From: an uncultured Cardiobacterium sp. | Lineage (GTDB): Bacteria > Pseudomonadota > Gammaproteobacteria > Cardiobacteriales > Cardiobacteriaceae | DNA length: 6,229 nt | Direction: 5' to 3' | Assembly: GCF_938028185.1 (NCBI RefSeq) | Contig: NZ_CALJAH010000144.1 | Location: 1-6,229, forward strand | Part shown: positions 1 to 4,800 of the stretch, in pieces | Numbering within the stretch: the stretch's first letter is position 1 | Layout: every line of letters begins with the position of its first letter | Notes under the pieces: generated by a model | Databases searched by the model: none | Told to the model about the DNA's origin: nothing | Seen by the model: the letters and a program-made list of their open reading frames with translations, nothing else | Made by a program: the position numbers and the translations under genes

Positions 1-9
1 CTATCGTTC

Positions 10-43
10 GGGCGGTTACGGACTTCGTCCTAACCGCCCCTAC
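10..43 (-). repeat. REP-like palindrome with GTAG foot
   Basis: Arms at 10-18 (GGGCGGTTA) and 31-39 (TAACCGCCC) pair perfectly. An inner stem, GGAC (20-23) with GTCC (27-30), closes a three-base loop, and C19 is left as a bulge. The plus strand continues directly with CTAC (40-43), so on the minus strand the palindrome is preceded by GTAG. A GTAG or GGAG tetranucleotide followed by an imperfect palindrome is the hallmark of REP elements mobilised by REP-associated tyrosine transposases (TnpA-REP/RAYT). There is no T-tract, so it is not a simple terminator. Assignment to the REP class is an inference from structure. Confidence 0.6.
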
Positions 44-54
44 GGGCTTTGCCC
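44..54. repeat. Small hairpin abutting the REP-like element
   Basis: GGGC (44-47), a TTT loop and GCCC (51-54) form a short perfect hairpin starting one base after the CTAC foot of the palindrome at 10-43. The two hairpins together may be one composite repeat unit, as in BIME-type arrangements. The stem is only four base pairs, so it could be coincidental in GC-rich DNA. I see no coding potential, tRNA or clear promoter in the rest of 1-151. Confidence 0.3.
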
Positions 55-151
55 TGAAGGGGAGAGCAAACACGCGCTAGGGGAATTTTTCAATTGTAAA
101 CAGCTCTTAACGCAACCTGCAAAGGTTCACGGCGGAATGGTATAGCCAAAC

Positions 152-179
152 AAAAGCCCGCCATATTGGCGGGCTTTTT
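152..179 (-). terminator. Intrinsic terminator downstream of the HdeD-like gene
   Basis: A strong stem, GCCCGCCA (156-163) with TGGCGGGC (167-174), has a three-base loop and is flanked by A4 on the left and T5 on the right. It can therefore act on both strands. It lies 18 bases past the stop codon of the minus-strand HdeD-like gene and would end its transcript. It would also stop any plus-strand transcript entering from the left. Confidence 0.85.
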
Positions 180-197
180 GCGGGCGTCGTTATGCGC

Positions 198-701
198 TCA
201 ATAGCGACTGCGCGCCATACCGAGGGCGATGAGCGAGATGCCGTTGGAGAGCAGTTCGATGGCGAGGAACAGGCCAAGGATGACGTTTGCCGATTGCGGG
301 AAGTCGGCAAAAATCAGCACGGCGAGGACGAACGAGAGTAGGCCGGAAACCAGCAGCGTGCCGCGAAAATAGCCGTAGAGGCGCAGCGCGGCACTGATGC
401 GGAGGATGCCCGCGACCAGCAGCAGGCTGCCGACGGCGGCGGTGAGCGAGACCACGCCCCGCAGCGGGTCAAAGACAAGATGCACGCCAAGCGCCAGCAC
501 CAGCAGGCCGAGGAGGAACACGGCGAGATGGAAGCCAAGCGGGTGGTTGGCGGCGATGAGCATCAGCGTGCCGACGGCGATAAAGCTCCAACCGGCGAGT
601 ACGGTCGCGGTCAGGCTGGCGGCGAAGGGGTTGGCAAGCGCGAGGATGCCGCCGAGAAGCGACAATCCGCCAGCGAGGTAGCAAAAGGTGGTGTTTTTCA
701 T
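198..701 (-). CDS. HdeD/DUF308 family integral membrane protein
   Basis: This 167-residue protein is almost entirely hydrophobic, with six predicted membrane helices at about residues 7-23, 28-50, 56-77, 83-101, 113-133 and 138-161 and a short basic C-terminus (MARSRY). It contains three related two-helix units, each with an N/D/F-P start and a G-rich helix ending in a leucine/isoleucine run (around N24-P25, D78-P79 and F134-P135). This internal repetition is typical of the HdeD/DUF308 family. E. coli HdeD, about 190 residues, is an inner-membrane protein linked to acid resistance at high cell density; its molecular activity is not known. The ATG at 701 is supported by AGGAGA five bases upstream. 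The gene is a single unit with its own predicted promoter and a terminator after it; no hdeA or hdeB neighbour is present, so an acid-stress role is not supported by context. I am confident of the family but not of the function. Confidence 0.8.
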   Translation of the reverse strand: MKNTTFCYLAGGLSLLGGILALANPFAASLTATVLAGWSFIAVGTLMLIAANHPLGFHLAVFLLGLLVLALGVHLVFDPLRGVVSLTAAVGSLLLVAGILRISAALRLYGYFRGTLLVSGLLSFVLAVLIFADFPQSANVILGLFLAIELLSNGISLIALGMARSRY

Positions 702-706
702 GGTTA

Positions 707-712
707 TCTCCT
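707..712 (-). promoter_or_regulatory. Shine-Dalgarno site of the HdeD-like gene
   Basis: The minus strand reads AGGAGA, then five bases, then ATG at 701. This strong site fixes the start codon. Confidence 0.75.
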
Positions 713-730
713 GTGATTGAAGGGACGGGC

Positions 731-739
731 ATTATGGCA
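731..739 (-). promoter_or_regulatory. Predicted extended -10 promoter of the HdeD-like gene
   Basis: The minus strand reads TGCCATAAT, which is an extended -10 TG followed after one base by CATAAT (5 of 6 matches to TATAAT). No good -35 box is visible at the expected spacing, which fits an extended -10 promoter. It lies between the SDR terminator and the start codon and would give a leader of about 20-25 bases ending in the strong Shine-Dalgarno site. Confidence 0.45.
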
Positions 740-764
740 CGGCGGGGCAGCGCTCCGCACAGCG

Positions 765-790
765 AAAAACCCCGCCGCAGCGGGGTTTTT
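765..790 (-). terminator. Intrinsic terminator of the SDR gene
   Basis: CCCCGC (770-775) pairs with GCGGGG (780-785) around a four-base loop (CGCA). A5 on the left becomes a T-tract on the minus strand and T5 lies on the right. It sits eight bases after the SDR stop codon and separates the SDR transcript from the HdeD-like gene that follows in the same direction. The structure is symmetrical enough to work both ways. Confidence 0.85.
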
Positions 791-798
791 GCCTTCAC

Positions 799-1560
799 TT
801 ATAGCAGCGCTTCCGCCGATTCCGGCAGGATTTGCCCGCCGTCGATGATAATCGTCTGCCCGGTGATGTAGGCGGCTTCGCGGCTGGCGAGGAAGCAGGC
901 GGCGTAGCCGATGTCTTCCGGCGTGCCGAGGGTGTGCGTCGGGATGGCGGCGCGCATTTGCGCGAGGTACGTCTCGCCCTGTGCTTTCAGCCCTTCACTT
1001 AGCACGTTGCCCGGCATCACCGCGTTGATGGTGATGCCAAAGCGCGCGTATTCCAGCGCCGCCGAGCGCATGAAGCCCAGTTGCCCCGCCTTGCTCGCGC
1101 CGTAGTGGCTCCAGCCGGGGAATCCCGTCACCGGCCCGGTGATGGACGAGGTGATGACGATGCGGCCGTAACCGCGCGGACGCATTGTTTCTGCCGCCGC
1201 CTGCACCATGAAAAACGTGCCTTTGAGGTTGATGCCGTGCGTTTCGTCCCAGTCCGCTTCCGTCATTTCAGCGAGTGTTTTTTGCGGAAAGATGCCGGTG
1301 TTGGAGCAGAGGATGTCCAGCGCGCCAAAGCGGGCGACGGCAGCGGCGATGGCGGCGCGGCAACTGTCCTGCGCGCGCACGTCCAGCGGCTGATAATGCC
1401 CGCTCAGTGCGGCGGCGGTCGCTTCGCCGTGTTCGCGGTCAATGTCGGCGATGATGACTTCCGCCCCCGCGCGGCGCAGCACGGTGGCGATGCCCTTGCC
1501 GATGCCCTTCGCGGCGCCGGTGACGAGCGCGGTTTGACCCTGTAACGAAAAAAGTTCCAT
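799..1560 (-). CDS. SDR family NAD(P)-dependent oxidoreductase
   Basis: This 253-residue protein is a classical short-chain dehydrogenase/reductase of normal length. The cofactor motif TGAAKGIG lies at residues 14-21. An aspartate after strand 2 (D39 in IIADID) suggests NAD(H) preference, and D60 (LDV) is the usual adenine contact. The catalytic tetrad is N111 (NLKG), S139 (ITSS), Y153 and K157 (YGASK); a PG motif follows at 183-184, and ITGQ..IIDGG forms the C-terminal strand. The usual NNAG motif reads SNTG at 86-89, which is unusual. The S139-Y153 spacing and the C-terminal DGGQILPES resemble UcpA-type SDRs rather than canonical FabG. The substrate cannot be read from the sequence; automated labels such as 3-oxoacyl-ACP reductase would be over-specific. 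The ATG at 1560 has GGAG seven bases upstream. The gene is transcribed alone, divergently from prfC. Confidence 0.88.
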   Translation of the reverse strand: MELFSLQGQTALVTGAAKGIGKGIATVLRRAGAEVIIADIDREHGEATAAALSGHYQPLDVRAQDSCRAAIAAAVARFGALDILCSNTGIFPQKTLAEMTEADWDETHGINLKGTFFMVQAAAETMRPRGYGRIVITSSITGPVTGFPGWSHYGASKAGQLGFMRSAALEYARFGITINAVMPGNVLSEGLKAQGETYLAQMRAAIPTHTLGTPEDIGYAACFLASREAAYITGQTIIIDGGQILPESAEALL

Positions 1561-1588
1561 GAGCGTTCTCCAGTTGAAAACTGCGGTG

Positions 1589-1594
1589 AGGATA
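1589..1594 (-). promoter_or_regulatory. Predicted -10 box of the SDR gene
   Basis: The minus strand reads GCGCTATCCTCACCGC, with TATCCT as the likely -10 and a GC-rich stretch after it. It closely resembles the sequence in front of pepT (GCGCTATCATGACCGC). No -35 consensus is visible at the expected spacing. The leader would be about 20-25 bases and contains GGAG (1568-1571) in front of the start codon. Confidence 0.4.
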
Positions 1595-1630
1595 GCGCAA
1601 AAAGCGCCGCCCCGCCCGGCGATTGCGCTA
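1593..1630. promoter_or_regulatory. Dyad between divergent SDR and prfC promoters
   Basis: TAGCGCAA (1593-1600) and TTGCGCTA (1623-1630) form a perfect 8-base inverted repeat. Nested within it, CGCCG (1605-1609) and CGGCG (1617-1621) form a second, slightly off-centre pair. Each outer arm overlaps the first bases of the predicted -10 of one of the two divergent genes, and the GC-rich centre is where both -35 regions would meet. It may be an operator for a dimeric regulator, or simply two similar promoters placed back to back. The function is inferred. Confidence 0.35.
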
Positions 1631-1634
1631 CAAT
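1629..1634 (+). promoter_or_regulatory. Predicted -10 box of prfC
   Basis: TACAAT matches the -10 consensus at 5 of 6 positions and is followed by a GC-rich stretch (CCGCGCCC). No -35 match is seen at about 1606-1611, which is all G and C. Transcription would begin near 1641 and give a leader of about 24 bases without a Shine-Dalgarno site. Confidence 0.4.
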
Positions 1635-1664
1635 CCGCGCCCTTGTTTTCATAGCCAAAATCCC

Positions 1665-3254
1665 ATGAGCGACATCCTTTCCAACGACTACCGCGACCGC
1701 CGCACCTTCGCCATCATCTCCCACCCCGACGCGGGCAAGACCACCCTCACCGAAAAACTGCTGCTCTTCGGCGGCGCCATCGCGCTCGCTGGCACGGTCA
1801 AAGGGCGCAAGGCGGCGCGCCACGCCACCTCCGACTGGATGAAAATGGAGCAGGAGCGCGGCATCTCCGTCACCAGCTCGGTGATGCAGTTCCCGTACCA
1901 GGGGCGCGTCATCAACCTGCTCGACACCCCCGGCCACGAAGACTTCTCCGAAGACACCTACCGCACCCTGACCGCGGTGGACTCCGCGCTGATGGTCATT
2001 GACTGCGCCAAGGGCGTGGAAGAGCGCACCATCAAGCTGATGGAAGTCTGCCGCCTGCGCGATACGCCCATCTTCACCTTTATCAACAAGTTAGACCGCG
2101 AAGGACGCGAGCCGATGAGCCTGCTCGACGAAGTGGAAGACGTGCTGAAAATCCGCTGCGCGCCCGTTACCTGGCCGATTGGCATGGGGCGCACCCTGCG
2201 CGGCGTCTATCATCTCTTGGAAGACAAAGTCTATTTCTACGAGCCGGGCAAAGGCGCGCTGGTCAATAACGGCGAAGAAGTGCAGGGCCTCGACAACCCG
2301 CGCCTCGACGAACTGCTGCCGGACAGCATCGCCGCCTTCCGCGACGAAATCGAGCTGCTGCGCGAAGCGGGCAACCCCTTTGACCACGACGCCTATTTGC
2401 GCGGCGAACTGACGCCGGTGTACTTCGGCTCGGCCATTGGCAACTTCGGCGTGCGCGAAATGCTGAACGGCTTTGCCGAGTACGCGCCACCACCACGCGC
2501 CCGCGCCACCACCGCCCGCGCCGTCGCGCCGGAAGAAGGCAAATTCAGCGGCTTTGTCTTCAAAATACAAGCAAACATGGACCCGAAACACCGCGACCGC
2601 ATCGCCTTCATGCGCATCAACTCCGGCACCTTCACGCCGGGGATGAAACTGCGCCAGGTGCGACTCGCACGCGACGTCAAAATCCCGGACGCGCTCACCT
2701 TCCTCGCCGCCGAACGCGAACACATCGACACCGCCGTCGCCGGCGACATCATCGGCATCCACAACCACGGCACCATCCGCATCGGCGATACCTTCACCGA
2801 AGGCGAAGATCTGCAATTCACCGGCATCCCCGACTTCGCGCCGGAGCTGTTCCGCCGCGTCCGCCTCAAAGACCCGCTGAAAATGAAAGCGCTGCTGAAA
2901 GGGCTGGAGCAACTGTGCGAAGAAGGCGCGACCCAATTCTTCAAACCGCTGCTTGGCAACGATTTAATCCTCGGCGCGGTCGGCGTGCTGCAATTTGACG
3001 TCGTCAAAGAGCGGCTGAAGACGGAATACAACGTCGAGTGCCAGTTTGAAGGGGTAAACGTCGCCACCGCGCGCTGGGTGGAAGCGCCGGACGACAAGGC
3101 GCTGAAAGCCTTTACCGACAAAAACCAGGCGAACCTCGCCCACGACCACTACGGCCAGCTGGTGTACGTCGCCCCCAGCCGCGTCAATTTGCAACTGACG
3201 CAGGAGCGCCATCCCGATATCCGCTTCGCCGCGACGCGGGATCATTTGGCGTAA
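1665..3254 (+). CDS. prfC: Peptide chain release factor 3 (RF3), translational GTPase
   Basis: RF3 is a cytoplasmic GTPase that binds the ribosome after peptide release and drives RF1 or RF2 off it. From the ATG at 1665 the protein is 529 residues, exactly the length of E. coli RF3. The GTPase motifs are in order: G1 SHPDAGKT (19-26), the G2 region RGISVT (65-70), G3 DTPGHEDF (87-94), G4 NKLD (141-144), and a G5-like GSAIG (255-259). Family-specific stretches include SDWMKMEQERG, ANMDPKHRDR, KIQ, HNHGTI.IGDTF, FAPELFRR and GVLQFDVV. A Pro/Arg/Ala-rich linker (about 275-287) joins the G domain to domain II. An in-frame TTG at 1623 would add 14 residues unlike RF3, so ATG 1665 is chosen. No Shine-Dalgarno sequence precedes it (CATAGCCAAAATCCC), which is odd given the strong sites elsewhere here. 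The gene appears monocistronic: a terminator follows 16 bases after the stop. Confidence 0.97.
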   Translation: MSDILSNDYRDRRTFAIISHPDAGKTTLTEKLLLFGGAIALAGTVKGRKAARHATSDWMKMEQERGISVTSSVMQFPYQGRVINLLDTPGHEDFSEDTYRTLTAVDSALMVIDCAKGVEERTIKLMEVCRLRDTPIFTFINKLDREGREPMSLLDEVEDVLKIRCAPVTWPIGMGRTLRGVYHLLEDKVYFYEPGKGALVNNGEEVQGLDNPRLDELLPDSIAAFRDEIELLREAGNPFDHDAYLRGELTPVYFGSAIGNFGVREMLNGFAEYAPPPRARATTARAVAPEEGKFSGFVFKIQANMDPKHRDRIAFMRINSGTFTPGMKLRQVRLARDVKIPDALTFLAAEREHIDTAVAGDIIGIHNHGTIRIGDTFTEGEDLQFTGIPDFAPELFRRVRLKDPLKMKALLKGLEQLCEEGATQFFKPLLGNDLILGAVGVLQFDVVKERLKTEYNVECQFEGVNVATARWVEAPDDKALKAFTDKNQANLAHDHYGQLVYVAPSRVNLQLTQERHPDIRFAATRDHLA

Positions 3255-3270
3255 TGCCCATCGCGATAGC

Positions 3271-3302
3271 CGAAAAAAGCCGGAATCCTCCGGCTTTTTT
3301 CG
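3271..3302 (+). terminator. Intrinsic terminator of prfC
   Basis: GCCGGA (3279-3284) pairs with TCCGGC (3289-3294) around a four-base loop. Six A residues on the left and six T residues on the right extend the stem, and outer CG pairs lengthen it further. It starts 16 bases after the prfC stop and precedes the pepT promoter, so prfC and pepT are separate transcription units despite sharing a strand. Confidence 0.88.
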
Positions 3303-3333
3303 CATGGCGCACGCCACCGTCCGCCCGCAGCGC

Positions 3334-3339
3334 TATCAT
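3334..3339 (+). promoter_or_regulatory. Predicted -10 box of pepT
   Basis: TATCAT sits in GCGCTATCATGACCGCTCC, between the prfC terminator and the pepT start. It resembles the sequence before the SDR gene. No convincing -35 box is visible. The leader would be about 20-25 bases and carries the AAGGA ribosome-binding site. Confidence 0.4.
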
Positions 3340-3357
3340 GACCGCTCCATTCATCTC

Positions 3358-3362
3358 AAGGA
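3358..3362 (+). promoter_or_regulatory. Shine-Dalgarno site of pepT
   Basis: AAGGA lies six bases before the ATG at 3369 and selects this start over internal candidates. Confidence 0.75.
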
Positions 3363-3368
3363 AACATC

Positions 3369-4616
3369 ATGACCCCTGCCGACCTGAAACAGCCCCTGCT
3401 CACGCGCCTGTTGCGTTACGTTCAAGTTCACACCACCTCCGACGCGAAAAGCGCCACCGTCCCCAGTACGCCGCAGCAATGGGATTTGCTCCATCTGCTG
3501 CGCGACGAACTGACGGCGATGGGGCTGGCCGACATCACCCTGGACGACAAGGGCTACCTTTTCGCCACCCTGCCCGCGACCACCGACCGCGCCGTGCCGG
3601 TGCTAGGACTGCTTGCGCACGTTGACACCGCGCCGGATTTCAGCGGCGAGAACGTCCGCCCGCAAGTCGTCGAACACTACGACGGCGGCGACATCCGGCT
3701 TGCAGGCAGCGGCGCGGTGCTGTCGCCGCAGGACTTCCCGCAGCTCGGCGAACTGCGCGGGCATACGCTCGTCACCAGCGACGGCACGACGCTGCTCGGC
3801 GCGGACGACAAATCCGGCATCGCCATCATCCTTGCTGCCATCGAATATTTGCAGGCGCACCCGGAAATCGCGCACGGCAAAATCCGCATCGCCTTCACCC
3901 CGGACGAAGAAATTGGCCGTGGCCCGGATCACTTTGACGTCGCCGCTTTTGGCGCGGACGTCGCCTACACCATTGACGGCAGCCGCCTCGGCGAATTGCA
4001 GTACGAAAACTTCAACGCCGACGAAGCGGTCGTCACCCTCTACGGCCGCAGCGTCCACCCCGGCACGGCGAAAGGGGTAATGGTGAACGGCTGGGCGCGC
4101 GCCTGCGAATTTCAGAGCCGCCTGCCCGCGCACCCCGCGCCGGAAACCAGCGGTGGCCGTGAAGGCTTCATCTTCCTCCGCAAAATCGAAGGCTCACTCG
4201 AAGCCTGCCGCCTGCTTTACGCGCTGCGCAGCTTCACCCGTGAAGAGCTCGCCGCCTGGGGCAAAATGCTGACCGACACCATGAGCGCGATGCAGCGCGA
4301 CTACGGCGCGGACTGCGGCACGGTGGAAATCCACGAGCATTACCGCAATATGCGCGAGAAGGTCGAACCGCACCGCTACCTGATTGAAATAGCGGAAAAC
4401 GTGATGCGCGCGCAGGGCATCGAGCCGGTGATTGAGCCCATTCGCGGTGGCACCGACGGCGCGCGCCTCTCCTTCATGGGACTGCCGACGCCGAACCTCT
4501 TCACCGGCGGCGCCAATTTCCACGGCCCGCTGGAATACATCTCGCTGGACGTGATGGAGCAGGCGGCGAACGTTGTCATCGGCATCGCCGCCGCCTTTGT
4601 CGAACGGGAGGGGTGA
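3369..4616 (+). CDS. pepT: Peptidase T (tripeptidase), M20B zinc aminopeptidase
   Basis: PepT removes the N-terminal residue from tripeptides in the cytoplasm, a late step in recycling amino acids from peptides. The protein has 415 residues; E. coli PepT has about 408. Metal-site motifs of the di-zinc M20 family are complete: H84 with D86 (HVDTAPD), bridging D146 (GADDKSG), catalytic E180 and ligand E181 (TPDEEIG), D203 (TIDG) and H385 (NFHG). The dimerisation (lid) domain, about 213-330, contains the HPGTAKGVMVN signature (230-240); the catalytic domain resumes with YRNMREKVEPH and PIRGGTDGARLSFMGLPTPN. These stretches distinguish PepT from other M20 members such as DapE or ArgE. The gene has its own predicted promoter and a good Shine-Dalgarno site, and faces hslU across a repeat-rich intergenic region. 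No truncation or missing catalytic residue is seen. Confidence 0.96.
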   Translation: MTPADLKQPLLTRLLRYVQVHTTSDAKSATVPSTPQQWDLLHLLRDELTAMGLADITLDDKGYLFATLPATTDRAVPVLGLLAHVDTAPDFSGENVRPQVVEHYDGGDIRLAGSGAVLSPQDFPQLGELRGHTLVTSDGTTLLGADDKSGIAIILAAIEYLQAHPEIAHGKIRIAFTPDEEIGRGPDHFDVAAFGADVAYTIDGSRLGELQYENFNADEAVVTLYGRSVHPGTAKGVMVNGWARACEFQSRLPAHPAPETSGGREGFIFLRKIEGSLEACRLLYALRSFTREELAAWGKMLTDTMSAMQRDYGADCGTVEIHEHYRNMREKVEPHRYLIEIAENVMRAQGIEPVIEPIRGGTDGARLSFMGLPTPNLFTGGANFHGPLEYISLDVMEQAANVVIGIAAAFVEREG

Positions 4617-4621
4617 ACGAC

Positions 4622-4722
4622 TATAGCGATACTCGCAAAATGTCGGGCATAAATGCCCGACCTATGCGGCTCTCCGGCGACGCTCATAAACCGGCGTACA
4701 GCACTTTATGAGGATCACTATA
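4622..4722. mobile_element. Candidate miniature element with TATAG ends (Correia-like)
   Basis: The left end (4621-4639, CTATAGCGATACTCGCAAA) and the reverse complement of the right end (4705-4723, TTATAGTGATCCTCATAAA) match at 14 of 19 positions. Both ends begin with TATAG(C/T)GAT, and a TA dinucleotide borders each side, as expected for insertion at TA by Tc1/mariner-IS630-type transposition. Neisserial Correia elements also begin TATAG(C/T)GGAT, carry about 26-base terminal repeats and are roughly 100-150 bp, so size and ends are similar. The interior contains a REP-like palindrome and a second hairpin (CTCATAAA 4683-4690 with TTTATGAG 4705-4712). There is no coding capacity. With one copy visible, mobility is an inference. 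It begins a few bases past the pepT stop. Confidence 0.4.
4642..4665 (-). repeat. REP-like palindrome with ATAG foot
   Basis: GTCGGGCAT (4642-4650) pairs perfectly with ATGCCCGAC (4653-4661) across a nominal AA spacer. On the minus strand it is preceded by ATAG and one G, a near match to the GTAG foot of the other two palindromes here. There is no T-tract. It lies inside the candidate miniature element at 4622-4722, so it could be part of that element rather than an independent REP. Confidence 0.5.
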
Positions 4723-4732
4723 AACGGCACAA

Positions 4733-4754
4733 GGTGGGGCAAGCCCCACCCTAC
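4733..4754 (-). repeat. REP-like palindrome with GTAG foot
   Basis: GGTGGGGC (4733-4740) and GCCCCACC (4743-4750) are perfect complements around AA, followed by CTAC (4751-4754). On the minus strand this reads GTAG directly followed by the palindrome, as in the element at 10-43. It abuts the terminator between pepT and hslU. Confidence 0.6.
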
Positions 4755-4755
4755 A

Positions 4756-4782
4756 AAAATCCCGCCATTCCGGCGGGATTTT
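4756..4782. terminator. Bidirectional terminator between pepT and hslU
   Basis: CCCGCC (4761-4766) pairs with GGCGGG (4772-4777) around a five-base loop. The stem is extended by AAAAT on the left and ATTTT on the right. Both strands end in T-rich runs, so it can stop the pepT transcript and the convergent hslVU transcript, whose stop codon is at 4801. Confidence 0.85.
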
Positions 4783-4800
4783 GATTTTTGTGAGAAGCCG

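Noticed and set aside
44..151. Possible small gene or RNA in the left non-coding stretch
   Set aside because: No start with a ribosome-binding site, no tRNA-like fold and no convincing promoter; only the repeat hairpins are supported.
1623..1664. In-frame TTG start for prfC giving 543 residues
   Set aside because: The 14 added residues do not resemble RF3, the TTG overlaps the predicted -10 region, and the ATG at 1665 gives exactly the E. coli length.
2483..2513. Direct repeat of CGCGCCACCACC in prfC, 19 bases apart
   Set aside because: It lies in the Pro/Ala/Arg-rich linker between RF3 domains, where simple GC-rich sequence is expected. The spacing is not a multiple of three and the protein length is normal, so no recent duplication is indicated.
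2091..2936. Long antisense open frame (281 codons) opposite prfC
   Set aside because: It is a by-product of GC-rich third codon positions in prfC; the product is low-complexity (Val/Ala/Phe/Asp-rich) and resembles no family I know.
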